Source of the DNA: a virus | Length of the DNA: 31,362 nt | IMG/VR virus record: IMGVR_UViG_3300034374_009179 | Coordinates: 1 to 31,362 of that record | Reading direction: 5' to 3' (one strand) | Shown: positions 22,475 to 31,203 of the stretch, one piece after another | How positions within the stretch are numbered: position 1 is the stretch's first letter | How the letters are laid out: each line of letters starts with the position of its first letter | Position numbers and translations under genes: made by a program | The notes under the pieces: model-generated | Seen by the model: only the letters and a program-made list of their open reading frames with translations | The model's database searches: none | Told to the model about the DNA's origin: nothing

Positions 22475-22786
22475 ATGAATAAATGCTATTTTTTAGGTAG
22501 ATTGAAAGAACGACCAAGGTTACAAAAAATTAATGATACAAATGTTACTAGATTCAATTTAGAAGTAGAAGAATTTAGGAAAGATAAGTCTGGAACAAGA
22601 AAAAAAAGAAAAGACGTTTTGACATTTGAGGCTTGGGATACGGCAGCAACAGCAATAAACAAACAGGCACTACCTTACGATAATATGGTAGTTGAGTGCG
22701 TTGCTAGAAATGATAGACCAAGTGACGATATTGTGTTTAGGGTGACAAGCTTTAGGATTTTTAAAACATTTGAAGATGAGAAATAA
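22475..22786 (+). CDS. ssb: Single-stranded DNA-binding protein (OB fold)
   Basis: 103 aa. It opens M-N-K-C-Y-F-L-G-R-L-K-E-R-P-R-L, the usual first strand of bacterial-type SSB, followed by N-V-T-R-F-N-L-E-V-E, a basic loop (K-D-K-S-G-T-R-K-K-R-K) and D-V-L-T-F-E-A-W-D, then M-V-V-E-C-V-A-R-N-D. The length covers only the OB fold. The long acidic tail of bacterial SSB is missing and replaced by a short E-D-E-K end. It lies six bases after dnaE piece 3. Confidence 0.85.
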   Translation: MNKCYFLGRLKERPRLQKINDTNVTRFNLEVEEFRKDKSGTRKKRKDVLTFEAWDTAATAINKQALPYDNMVVECVARNDRPSDDIVFRVTSFRIFKTFEDEK

Positions 22787-24413
22787 AAAAATATTATTTG
22801 TATCAGAAGCCCCGTGGTATAGTACTGGATACTCTGTATATACTAATCAAGTATTAAAAAGACTATGCAATGAGGATCATTTAGACATAGCTCAATTGGG
22901 TGTTTATGTAGAAGAAAATGATCCAAATATTAAAAACTTTCCTTGGAAGATATACTGGAATAAGCCAAGCAAATCAAACCCACAATATTCTAATTATCAA
23001 AAAAGTCCATCGGCGCAATTTGGCGATTTCATGTTTAATGAAGTATTGCTTGATTTTATGCCAGATATTGTTATAGATATTAGAGATTGGTGGATGGTAG
23101 AATTTGAACAGCGTTCTCCATTTAGAGATTTCTATAAATGGGCGATTATGCCAACAGTAGATGCAGCCCCACAAAACAATCAGTGGATCAGCACATACGA
23201 ATCTGCTGATGCTGTTTTCGCCTATTCAGAATTTGGTAGAGACACATTAATAAATCAGTGCGATAATATTAACTTTATTGATGTGGCGTCTCCATCGGCA
23301 AGTGAAGTTTTTTGTCCAGTACCAGACAAAGCGGCCCATAAAGAAGAGCATGGCATAAATAAGGATGCGTTTATAATTGGTACAGTGATGAGGAATCAAA
23401 AACGTAAACTATATCCAGATTTATTTAAATCTTTTAGGGAGCTTATAGATTCTTCAAATGAAGATAACACATTTTTATATTGCCATACATATTATCCAGA
23501 TATAGGTTGGGATATACCAAACCTATTGGATGAATATAGCTTATCAAATAGGGTTTTATTCACCTATAAATGCAAGAAATGTGGAAAGATATCTACAGAC
23601 TTTTTTCAGGATTCTCTACAGTTTTGTAAGGGGTGCGGAAATTTCTCAAATCAATTAGTTGGTATCAACAATAGCATAAACGAAAAAGAATTATCAAATA
23701 TATATAACATGTTTGATGTTTATGTGCAATACGCAAACAGTGAAGGTTTTGGTATGCCGCAACTGGAAGCGGCTTTTTGCGGTCTTCCTGTTATATCAAT
23801 TTATTATTCTGCTATGAAATCTGTTATAGATAATATTGGCGGTTTTGGTATTGAGCCTTTAGAGTTCTCTAAAGAATGCGAAACAGACTGCAATAGGGCC
23901 ATACCTGATAACAAGAAGTTTGTACAATTACTTAAAGAATTGAGGTCTATACCTATTGATAAACTAAGATCAATTGGTGTGCAGATAATGAATAAAGCAA
24001 GAGAAAAATATAGTTGGGATATTGTTGCTAATAAATGGTTAGGCTACATAAACAGTCAAGACGCTTTAGATGAAAACCTAACTTGGAAATCGCCCTCAAG
24101 AGTGAGAATTCCAGCCACAAGCATACCAAAAGAATTACAATCAATAACAGATAAGGTAAATTATATATTTACAAATGTTTTACATAAACCAGAGTTAATA
24201 AATACATACTTCTGGAAAAAGGTTGTTAGAGATTGTACATATGGGTATAGATGTGATAATGTTGAGCCAGATTTTTACTTTAATGAATCGCATGTACAGG
24301 CTTATAATTCATATAAGTCTTTCTCTATAGAGGATGCATTTAAAGAACTCTATAATTATAGACAGCAAATAAACACTTGGGAAGAAGCTAGGCTAAGGAA
24401 AATATCCAAATGA
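22776..24413 (+). CDS. GT-B glycosyltransferase with embedded zinc ribbon
   Basis: 545 aa. The N-terminal Rossmann part starts K-I-L-F-V-S-E-A-P-W-Y-S-T-G-Y-S-V-Y. The C-terminal part has I-I-G-T-V-M-R-N-Q-K-R-K and Y-V-Q-Y-A-N-S-E-G-F-G-M-P-Q-L-E-A-A-F split around residue 325, the donor-binding E-x7-E motif of GT4 enzymes. A zinc ribbon (C-K-K-C-G and C-K-G-C-G) is inserted between them around residues 267-290. About 100 residues follow the catalytic half and are unassigned. ATG 22776 is preferred to TTG 22770. The gene begins within the ssb 3' end and opens the glycosyltransferase cluster. Confidence 0.8.
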   Translation: MRNKKILFVSEAPWYSTGYSVYTNQVLKRLCNEDHLDIAQLGVYVEENDPNIKNFPWKIYWNKPSKSNPQYSNYQKSPSAQFGDFMFNEVLLDFMPDIVIDIRDWWMVEFEQRSPFRDFYKWAIMPTVDAAPQNNQWISTYESADAVFAYSEFGRDTLINQCDNINFIDVASPSASEVFCPVPDKAAHKEEHGINKDAFIIGTVMRNQKRKLYPDLFKSFRELIDSSNEDNTFLYCHTYYPDIGWDIPNLLDEYSLSNRVLFTYKCKKCGKISTDFFQDSLQFCKGCGNFSNQLVGINNSINEKELSNIYNMFDVYVQYANSEGFGMPQLEAAFCGLPVISIYYSAMKSVIDNIGGFGIEPLEFSKECETDCNRAIPDNKKFVQLLKELRSIPIDKLRSIGVQIMNKAREKYSWDIVANKWLGYINSQDALDENLTWKSPSRVRIPATSIPKELQSITDKVNYIFTNVLHKPELINTYFWKKVVRDCTYGYRCDNVEPDFYFNESHVQAYNSYKSFSIEDAFKELYNYRQQINTWEEARLRKISK

Positions 24414-25495
24414 AAGTGCTATACATAGGTCACTATAGAGACGGTACTGGATGGGGAAGTGCTGCAATAAACAATATTCTGGCTATGGATAGGGCTGGGA
24501 TTAATGTTGTGCCAAGAGCTATAACATATGAAACCGAAGACAGAGAGTACCCAGAGAGAATAAAAGAGTTAGAAAGTACATCATCTTATGATTGCGACAT
24601 ATGCGTTCAGCATACATTGCCACACTTATGGTCATACGATTGTTCATACAAGAATATAGGATTTATCGAAACAGAGTCTACATCATTTAAAGATACTGGA
24701 TGGCAATACTATGCCAATATGATGGACGAAATATGGGCTCCTTGCTATGCGTCAAAAGCATCGTGCAGGATGAGCGGCGTTAATGTTCCAATAGAAATTG
24801 TTCCCCATTGCCTAGATATAGAATCATATCAATCATATGGATTCACAAAAAAAATAGGAGAATTAGAAAATACATTTAATTTTGCTTTTGTTGGAGAGTT
24901 CATAGAAAGAAAAAATATTCAAGCATTATTGATAGCGTTTCATTCTGAATTTAGATATAATGAACCGGTAAATCTATTCATAAAAACATCTAAACATAAT
25001 GTTGACTATGTTAAGAATTATTGCAGTAATGTAAAGCGTGGTTTAAAATTAAGAAAATCATACAAAGATGAGATAATAATATCTGGAATGCTAAATTTTC
25101 CAGATTATGTTTCTGTTCTAAAACAGTGCAATTCTTTTGTTATGCCTAGTCGCGGTGAAGCTTTTTGTATTCCGTTGTTAGAAGCAATGTCTCTCGGTAT
25201 ACCGGCGATATATACTGCCAATACAGGAATTGAAGATTATGCCTATGGCGTTAAGGTAAAATCTTTGGAGAAACAATGTTTTGGTTGTGTTGATAGTATA
25301 CCATACCTAGATAATGCAAATAGCTCTTGGTGTGAAATAGATATTGCCGAATTAAGATTTGCCATGAGGGGGCAGTACATGAAATGGAAAACGAGCCAAG
25401 AAGAAAAAGAAAAACAAGAATGCATAGAAGCGGCACATGCGTTAGACCATAAGAAAATAGGATTAAAAATAAAGGACATACTAAATGACAGCTAG
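24410..25495 (+). CDS. GT4-like glycosyltransferase
   Basis: 361 aa, ATGA overlap with the previous gene. The N-terminus reads K-V-L-Y-I-G-H-Y-R-D-G-T-G-W-G-S-A-A (loop with glycine-rich turn). The donor half has F-A-F-V-G-E-F-I-E-R-K-N and F-V-M-P-S-R-G-E-A-F-C-I-P-L-L-E-A-M-S around residue 245, the E-x7-E motif of GT4. It transfers a sugar from a nucleotide-activated donor to an unknown acceptor. The C-terminus (about 330-361) is a charged helix that overlaps the next start. Confidence 0.85.
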   Translation: MKVLYIGHYRDGTGWGSAAINNILAMDRAGINVVPRAITYETEDREYPERIKELESTSSYDCDICVQHTLPHLWSYDCSYKNIGFIETESTSFKDTGWQYYANMMDEIWAPCYASKASCRMSGVNVPIEIVPHCLDIESYQSYGFTKKIGELENTFNFAFVGEFIERKNIQALLIAFHSEFRYNEPVNLFIKTSKHNVDYVKNYCSNVKRGLKLRKSYKDEIIISGMLNFPDYVSVLKQCNSFVMPSRGEAFCIPLLEAMSLGIPAIYTANTGIEDYAYGVKVKSLEKQCFGCVDSIPYLDNANSSWCEIDIAELRFAMRGQYMKWKTSQEEKEKQECIEAAHALDHKKIGLKIKDILNDS

Positions 25496-26519
25496 TGCAA
25501 CACCAAGATCTATAAGATCAATAATGAAACATTCTAAAAGGGGCGACAAATTAAATATATTAACTTTTGCCACGCATGAAAGATATGAGTATAACCTATG
25601 TAAAACCGGGCATGATTTTTACTCATTGGCTATTGGTAAAACTTGGGACACTGAATATTCACCAATACCAGAAAATTACCATGTCATAAAAGATATTCCA
25701 AACGAAGTAGATTTTGATATAGTGCTATCACACACAGCGTGTAATAGATATGATTATGCCCATCAGTTACTTTCTGGCTTTAATATGCCTGTGGATCGTC
25801 GTACAAATAAAATCGCAACACCATCAATCTTGCATGTTCATGTGCTTCCAGATGTTAGAGGGAATGTTGATGAGCAGATATCAAGCATGAAAGCTTTCAA
25901 TTCAGACAAGACTTCGTTTATCTCTGACTTTAGCAGAAACGCATGGGGATATGATCCCAAAAATTCAACAGTTATAGAACACGGAATAGATACAGATTTT
26001 TGGAAATATACTGGAGCAGAAAGAAAAAATCACTGCCTGTCTGTTGTAAATGATTGGCCAAATAGGGATTGGTGCTGTGGTTTTAATCTATGGAAAGATA
26101 CTATACAAGATGTTCCGGCTCTTGTCGTCGGTAAAAGTCCCGGCTTTTCTTTTCCGGCACAATCACCAGAACACTTGAGGGATATATACAGCTCCTCTAG
26201 AATATTTTATAATACATCGTTACATTCACCTGTGCCTACTGTATTATTAGAAGCGATGTCTTGTGGATGTGCTATTGTTTCTACTGCTACGTGTATGATA
26301 CCAGATATAATCTTGCATGGATATAATGGTCTAATATCAAATGACCCAAATGAATTAAGGTATTTCTTAAATAGACTACTTAACGATGAGGAAAAAGCAA
26401 GGACGCTTGGCGATAATGCAAGAAAAACAATAGAACAGAAATTTAACTTAAAAAGATTTTGTGAAAATTGGAATAACTTATTCTACTCTACAATAGAAGA
26501 ATACAAAGGTAAAGCATGA
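25485..26519 (+). CDS. GT4-like glycosyltransferase
   Basis: 344 aa. It has V-I-E-H-G-I-D-T-D-F-W-K in the interdomain region (typical GT4), then I-F-Y-N-T-S-L-H-S-P-V-P-T-V-L-L-E-A-M-S-C-G-C-A, with the donor-binding acidic residues and L-L-E-A-M-S-C-G, followed by G-Y-N-G-L-I-S-N-D-P. The first 20 residues are basic and may be an extension; in-frame ATG 25524 (M-K-H-S-K-R) is a possible shorter start. It overlaps the previous gene by 11 bases and the next by 4 (ATGA). Confidence 0.85.
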   Translation: MTASATPRSIRSIMKHSKRGDKLNILTFATHERYEYNLCKTGHDFYSLAIGKTWDTEYSPIPENYHVIKDIPNEVDFDIVLSHTACNRYDYAHQLLSGFNMPVDRRTNKIATPSILHVHVLPDVRGNVDEQISSMKAFNSDKTSFISDFSRNAWGYDPKNSTVIEHGIDTDFWKYTGAERKNHCLSVVNDWPNRDWCCGFNLWKDTIQDVPALVVGKSPGFSFPAQSPEHLRDIYSSSRIFYNTSLHSPVPTVLLEAMSCGCAIVSTATCMIPDIILHGYNGLISNDPNELRYFLNRLLNDEEKARTLGDNARKTIEQKFNLKRFCENWNNLFYSTIEEYKGKA

Positions 26520-26938
26520 GAATATATCTATCTACAGAACAGCCAGAAGACACAACATATATATGGGCCAATAGTTTGCCTATGCTTGATAGCCTCTCAT
26601 TGGATTCAGAGTCATTGGAAATAGTATGTAAAAATTTTATTTCATCTTTTGAATATTCAGACATTAGGCCGCTACTTCAAAGGATCTACAAAAAAATGAG
26701 GCTTGGATGTAAATTAACTATTATTGAAAAAGATATTGATTTATTATGTAGGTCTTTCTATGTAGAAGAGCTTGACATTAATACTATTAATCAAATACTA
26801 TTTTCTCTGCAAAAAAGAAAAAGCGTATTTAATATAACAGATATTGAATCTAGCCTTCCTAGCGGGATACAAGTAACACATAAACACTATGAAAGCGGCG
26901 ATTGTTCATTTATACTAAAATGTAAGAGGGTTTCTTAA
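26516..26938 (+). CDS. Methyltransferase-like fragment protein (140 aa)
   Basis: The central part resembles the second half of class I SAM methyltransferases found in glycan clusters: E-S-L-E-I-V-C-K-N-F-I-S-S-F-E-Y-S-D-I, R-R-ending helix L-L-Q-R-I-Y-K-K-M, then R-L-G-C-K-L-T-I-I-E-K-D. These resemble the 'helix before strand 5, then lead-in K-P-G-G' region. The N-terminal glycine-rich SAM-binding loop (E/D-x-G-x-G) is absent, so catalysis is doubtful. It is coupled on both sides (ATGA and TAATG). It may be a decayed or structural partner of a neighbouring transferase; low certainty. Confidence 0.5.
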   Translation: MRIYLSTEQPEDTTYIWANSLPMLDSLSLDSESLEIVCKNFISSFEYSDIRPLLQRIYKKMRLGCKLTIIEKDIDLLCRSFYVEELDINTINQILFSLQKRKSVFNITDIESSLPSGIQVTHKHYESGDCSFILKCKRVS

Positions 26939-27717
26939 TGAACATATTAACAAATTGTAACGGGTGCGTTTTTTCAGAAATGGAAAACAATGTACAGGCA
27001 GGCTGTAGATTAAATAGGCATCAAAAATTTGAATGCTCTATTGGAGATAATGGATATTTTAATATAAATAGATTCTGTAATACTTTTAGGCCGAATGAAT
27101 GGCTGTCAGATTTATCTGTTAGTGAATCAGAAGATATAGTTTCTACAGTACTTGATGAGGTTAAACCAAGAGTTGGATTTTTTGTTATATTTGATCATGA
27201 TATTAGCAATCTAAATTCAACATTAGATGATATAGCCAATCAAACTATTGATAGTAGATATGTTATTGTTATTAATGATAAAGTAGAATACAATGATGAT
27301 ATACATTCGCTTTTACTAAAAAAGTTTGATTTTGATAAAACAAACTATCATATAGTACAGATAGTCGAACAACCAAAAATAATGCCCATGTTAATAGATG
27401 AATCTTTTAAACACGCTAAAAATGGATGGGCGTATGTCTGCCATTCTGGAGAACCTATTGATAGAAATTTAATAGAAAAGATTCATCATAGAATCAATAT
27501 TGATATGCGTAGGTTGGTTTTTATTGAGCCTTATGATGATAACTTAAATGGCTTGTTTTTCCAGACCGCGTTATTTAAATTTTTGAACGGGAACCACACA
27601 AAAGTATTCTCTGATGAAGTTGTTGATAATAGAGTTTTTATTGATAAGGTAAAAGAAGCATGTGGCAATAGCGATAAGGATACTTTCACATCTTGGGAGG
27701 AATTCAATGAGTCCTAA
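26938..27717 (+). CDS. GT-A-like protein with N-terminal cysteine cluster
   Basis: 259 aa. The first 50 residues hold N-C-N-G-C, A-G-C-R-L-N, F-E-C-S-I and R-F-C-N-T, which could bind zinc or iron-sulfur. From about residue 80 a Rossmann-like GT-A start follows (R-V-G-F-F-V-I-F-D-H-D, D-D-I-A-N-Q-T, Y-V-I-V-I-N-D), matching family 2 enzymes in spacing, with a weak W-A-Y-V-C-H-S-G-E-P in place of a clear D-x-D. Catalysis is therefore uncertain. It overlaps the next gene by 11 bases. Confidence 0.55.
   Translation: MNILTNCNGCVFSEMENNVQAGCRLNRHQKFECSIGDNGYFNINRFCNTFRPNEWLSDLSVSESEDIVSTVLDEVKPRVGFFVIFDHDISNLNSTLDDIANQTIDSRYVIVINDKVEYNDDIHSLLLKKFDFDKTNYHIVQIVEQPKIMPMLIDESFKHAKNGWAYVCHSGEPIDRNLIEKIHHRINIDMRRLVFIEPYDDNLNGLFFQTALFKFLNGNHTKVFSDEVVDNRVFIDKVKEACGNSDKDTFTSWEEFNES
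27695..27700 (+). promoter_or_regulatory. Ribosome binding site deciding the GT2 start
   Basis: GGGAGG lies six bases before ATG 27707, favouring it over the in-frame alternative start at 27662, which would add 15 residues that do not belong to the GT2 fold. Confidence 0.6.
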
Positions 27718-28489
27718 TGTTGCTATAGTAATAACAAACTATAATTATGGTGAGTATCTAATACAAGCCATAAATAGTGTTTTAAGACAAGAATATGATG
27801 GAGAGATAAGAGTATATGTAGTAGATGATGGATCTATTGACGATTCATGGGATATATTATGTAATATCACCCACGCACATAATTCTTATGATCTTAATGA
27901 GCCATACTACAAAGGTCTAATACAAGAAAGAAGAGACGGTAAAAATCTATATTGTTTTAGGATAAGCAACTCTGGTGCTAGCACTGGAAGGAATGTAGCA
28001 ATATGGCAAGCTTGGGAATGGGCTGATATATTTGGGGTTCTAGATTCTGATGATGAATACTTTCCAAGCAAAGTTAAGACACTAGTTGATAAACTAATTG
28101 AGCATGAAGAGGTTGGTGTAGCGTATGGTGATTATAGTAATATCAATTTATTTTACACTAAGCATGAATTTAAAGAATCATATAGCAGGAATAAGTTAAT
28201 CAATAAGTGTATCGTTCACAGCGGCTCGCTGATTAAGAAAGAATATATAGAAAAAGTTATACTGCCAAATAAAGAAATATTTGACTCAAGACTTCATGGT
28301 CCCGCCAGTAAAGAATTTATCGGCTGTACTGAAGATTATGATTTATGGCTTAGGCTTTCTAAAGTATGTATGATAACACATGTGGCGGAAAATCTAGCTA
28401 TAGCAAATCAAACACATAATAGCCAATCAAAAAAGATGACGAGAGATATTTTTAATAAGAATTCACAGATACTGGCATCGAGATTATGA
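27707..28489 (+). CDS. GT2 family glycosyltransferase
   Basis: 260 aa from ATG 27707. The GT-A fold is clear: V-A-I-V-I-T-N-Y-N-Y-G-E-Y-L, A-I-N-S-V-L-R-Q-E-Y, V-Y-V-V-D-D-G-S-I-D-D-S (nucleotide-binding D-D-G-S), N-S-G-A-S-T-G-R-N-V-A, and G-V-L-D-S-D-D-E-Y (metal-binding D-x-D). A C-terminal C-T-E-D-Y-D-L-W-L-R supplies the catalytic E-D region. All expected residues are present, so it should be active. It is coupled to the next gene through ATGA. Confidence 0.9.
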   Translation: MSPNVAIVITNYNYGEYLIQAINSVLRQEYDGEIRVYVVDDGSIDDSWDILCNITHAHNSYDLNEPYYKGLIQERRDGKNLYCFRISNSGASTGRNVAIWQAWEWADIFGVLDSDDEYFPSKVKTLVDKLIEHEEVGVAYGDYSNINLFYTKHEFKESYSRNKLINKCIVHSGSLIKKEYIEKVILPNKEIFDSRLHGPASKEFIGCTEDYDLWLRLSKVCMITHVAENLAIANQTHNSQSKKMTRDIFNKNSQILASRL

Positions 28490-29211
28490 CTAGATTTATT
28501 ACAAATATAAAGTCAACAAAACACAAGAGAAAAAAACTAGATATAGCTATAGCCATATTGTCTGCCGGTATTGGGCAAAGAATAAAGTCTCATGAACCAA
28601 GGAGTATGTTAAAGATAAATGACAATACTTTAGTTGAAAACCAGATATCAACAATAAACCAGTGCTTTAATGATCCAGAAATTATAGGCGTGTTTGGCTA
28701 TGAATGTCAAAAGATATGCAAAAGAATTGGAAATAAACTAAGGGTTGTCGAAAATCAATTATATGAATCTACAAATACAGCAGAAAGTATAAGATTAGCA
28801 TTTAACAATACAAATAAAAATGGGTTTATGTTTCTTCATGGCGATTTATGTTTTAACAAAGAGACATTACTTAATGTAGAGTATAATAAGTCTTTTGTGG
28901 TTGTTGATAACAATGGAAAGTTTGAAGACAAAGAAGCTGGTGTCACGATAGTAAATAATAAAGCTAGTATATTTTCATACGGATTAAAATCAAAATGGTG
29001 CCAAATAGCATTTCTTACTGGAAAAGAATTGAAAATAGCAAAACAATTTTTTAACAAATTTGAAAGTGCAGACAAAAAGATGCTATCTTTTGAAGTTCTA
29101 AACGCCATCATATCTATGGGCGGCTCTTTCTTCTGCTATGAACCTAAAAATATGGAAATATTCGAAATAGACAAAATAGGAAATAATATACATGAAGATA
29201 TTGATTTCTAG
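28486..29211 (+). CDS. Sugar-phosphate / choline-phosphate nucleotidyltransferase-like protein
   Basis: 241 aa. After a basic lead the signature reads A-I-A-I-L-S-A-G-I-G-Q-R-I, then E-P-R-S-M-L-K-I-N. This is the nucleotidyltransferase G-x-G-x-R...P-K-x-L pattern, but with Arg in place of the usual Lys (P-R-S). A metal-site H-G-D-L-C-F follows near residue 119. Such enzymes activate sugars or phosphocholine as NDP/CDP derivatives, which would supply a donor for neighbouring transferases (inference). Start by ATGA with the preceding gene. Confidence 0.7.
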   Translation: MTRFITNIKSTKHKRKKLDIAIAILSAGIGQRIKSHEPRSMLKINDNTLVENQISTINQCFNDPEIIGVFGYECQKICKRIGNKLRVVENQLYESTNTAESIRLAFNNTNKNGFMFLHGDLCFNKETLLNVEYNKSFVVVDNNGKFEDKEAGVTIVNNKASIFSYGLKSKWCQIAFLTGKELKIAKQFFNKFESADKKMLSFEVLNAIISMGGSFFCYEPKNMEIFEIDKIGNNIHEDIDF

Positions 29212-30226
29212 TGATGGCATACATGCACACTATTACCAAAGGCTATCTTGGCTAAATGCTTTTAAAGCCTGTGGTTTTACGGTTGGTATGTGGGATTGTA
29301 AAAAGGTTTCGCCTTTTGATGTTTTTGATCAATTTGAACCTGATATATTTTTAGGGCAGTCCTACAATCTAAATGAATCTTTAATAAAATGTCTATATGA
29401 AAGACCGCATTTAAAAGTCGGATTAAGATCTGGCGATTGGGGCGACCACGAAGAATCCGTCGATAAAGACAAGTATAACATACTTTATTGTTCTGCAAAA
29501 GAAAAACAGCTATTAAAAAAACTTAAAGACGAAATTGGCAAGCCAGATTTTGTCCATATCCACTACACACAAGAAAATGTTGAAAAAACGCACAATCACT
29601 TTAGGTCGATAGGTATTGAACCAAAATCACTAATGATGTGTGCCGATACTATTTCTTATGGTGGTGCAAAATTTGATCCAAGGCTTGAATGTGATATGGG
29701 TTTCGTTGGCGGATATTGGCCATATAAGGGACAAGTAATAGACAGATGGTTCTTACCATTATTAGAAAACATAGGCGAATATAAAGTTAAAATATTTGGA
29801 AATCAGCCTTGGCCAGCAAATCAATATTGTGGATTCATAGAAGATAAATATGTAAAAAATGTATTCGCATCAGCAAAAATCTGCCCAAATTTAAGCGAGC
29901 CACACGCACAGGCATTTGGTATTGATGTTAATGAAAGAATGTTTAAGGCTTTATACTGTGGCGGATTTTGCGTTTCTGACTGTGTTTCATCTTACGGGAT
30001 ATTTGAAGATGGCATAGTAATCGCTAAGTCACCAGAAGAATTTAGATCAAAAATAAATTACTATCTTGAAAACCCACAAGAGAGAAAGAGTATATCTATT
30101 AAAGGCAAAAACATAGTAGAAAAATACCACACGGGATTTCATAGGGCCGCTAGTATAATGGAATATTTTGGAATTGAATCAGCAAAGGAAAAGATATTAA
30201 ATGATTACGTCAATAGTTTTCAGTAA
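29192..30226 (+). CDS. CgeB-like glycosyltransferase
   Basis: 344 aa. The C-terminal half has D-M-G-F-V-G-G-Y-W-P-Y-K, K-I-F-G-N-Q-P-W, then C-P-N-L-S-E-P-H-A, N-E-R-M-F-K-A-L-Y-C-G-G-F and F-R-S-K-I-N-Y-Y-L-E-N-P-Q-E-R, the layout of CgeB/DUF3880-type GT-B enzymes. The N-terminus (K-I-L-I-S-S-D-G-I-H-A-H-Y-Y) fits the family. It overlaps the nucleotidyltransferase-like gene by 20 bases and the next by 26. Confidence 0.8.
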   Translation: MKILISSDGIHAHYYQRLSWLNAFKACGFTVGMWDCKKVSPFDVFDQFEPDIFLGQSYNLNESLIKCLYERPHLKVGLRSGDWGDHEESVDKDKYNILYCSAKEKQLLKKLKDEIGKPDFVHIHYTQENVEKTHNHFRSIGIEPKSLMMCADTISYGGAKFDPRLECDMGFVGGYWPYKGQVIDRWFLPLLENIGEYKVKIFGNQPWPANQYCGFIEDKYVKNVFASAKICPNLSEPHAQAFGIDVNERMFKALYCGGFCVSDCVSSYGIFEDGIVIAKSPEEFRSKINYYLENPQERKSISIKGKNIVEKYHTGFHRAASIMEYFGIESAKEKILNDYVNSFQ

Positions 30227-31049
30227 GGATAGGCCCCTACAGTTAGATTTGCTTTTAAATAGCGCTGAATACAATTTTATTGATTGTGATGAAATGTTTG
30301 TTGTTGAAAAATATTCAGAAGAATACAAGGATTCACTTGATATTATATTTGAGGAACACAAAAACGTAAGGCATCATAGGCAAAGTTCGTCTATCTATAG
30401 AGATATATACGATATTTCTAGTCTTGCAAAAAATGATTTCATTTGTTTTTTTACTGATGATGACATCTTTTATGATAGGTTTTTTATTGGGCCATTCTAT
30501 AAAGAGATTTTTGAAGAAAAATATAATACATGCTGTCTTTCTTTGAGGCTTGGATTAAATATTTTTAAGAGGTCGCACAATGGTGCTGAAGGAGAAGATA
30601 GACCATATATGTACCATGAATGTGGAGATTTTATGTTGGTGCCTAAGACATGTTATGGTTATGGGTCTTATTGGTCGTATTCACACTCCCTAGACGGCCA
30701 CATATTTAGAAAAGAAACAATCATAAACATAATGGATGAGTTGAGTTACTTAGACGATAAATTCAACTTTAAGCAAACCCCAAACGAACTAGAGGCACAA
30801 ATGCAAAGATATTGGGCCCTATCTGAAAACAATATAGTGTGCCCAAAACGGAGTTGCGTTTTTAATAGTCCAAATAATAGAGTCTCAGATACACATACAG
30901 AAAATAGTTATGGCGATACGTTCAAATATGAAGCTAAAAATCTATTAGATATTTTCATTGCTGGAAAAAGAATAAATTTTGACTTGTTAGATTTTCAAAA
31001 CATAAACTGCCCACATCAAGAAGTAGATATTTTGAAAGGCTTACCATGA
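30201..31049 (+). CDS. GT-A type glycosyltransferase
   Basis: 282 aa. It opens I-T-S-I-V-F-S-K-D-R-P-L-Q-L-D-L-L-L, the start of family 2-like enzymes that act on chain ends. It has I-C-F-F-T-D-D-D-I-F (metal-binding D-D-D at about 95), and a later Y-W-S-Y-S-H-S-L-D-G-H-I-F-R-K segment. Cysteines near the C-terminus (I-V-C-P-K-R-S-C, I-N-C-P-H) are not in a classical pair. Donor and acceptor are unknown. Confidence 0.75.
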   Translation: MITSIVFSKDRPLQLDLLLNSAEYNFIDCDEMFVVEKYSEEYKDSLDIIFEEHKNVRHHRQSSSIYRDIYDISSLAKNDFICFFTDDDIFYDRFFIGPFYKEIFEEKYNTCCLSLRLGLNIFKRSHNGAEGEDRPYMYHECGDFMLVPKTCYGYGSYWSYSHSLDGHIFRKETIINIMDELSYLDDKFNFKQTPNELEAQMQRYWALSENNIVCPKRSCVFNSPNNRVSDTHTENSYGDTFKYEAKNLLDIFIAGKRINFDLLDFQNINCPHQEVDILKGLP

Positions 31050-31203
31050 TATTTGACATAGCAAAAATTATCTACATTATTTACTATCGCTATATAAGTC
31101 AATAGACAGAACCACATCGTCGGAATTTACTTTTTATACCTTATGTATGGATGATGAATCAGATTATATTAGAGACTACAAACAATTTAAGGAATTATCA
31201 TGA
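31046..31203 (+). pseudogene. Frameshifted GT8-like N-terminal fragment
   Basis: ATG 31046 overlaps the previous stop but gives only 19 codons before TAG at 31103. If one A is added to the A-tract at 31063-31067, the frame reads on as N-Y-L-H-Y-L-L-S-L-Y-K-S-I-D-R and F-T-F-Y-T-L-C-M-D-D-E-S to TGA 31201, which overlaps the next ATG (31200). That wording is typical of the first 45 residues of GT8-like transferases. So either a one-base loss has broken a short gene, the sequence has an error, or a -1 ribosomal slip on A-AAA-A is used. Even in frame it is only about 52 aa, so it is a remnant or very small gene. Confidence 0.5.
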
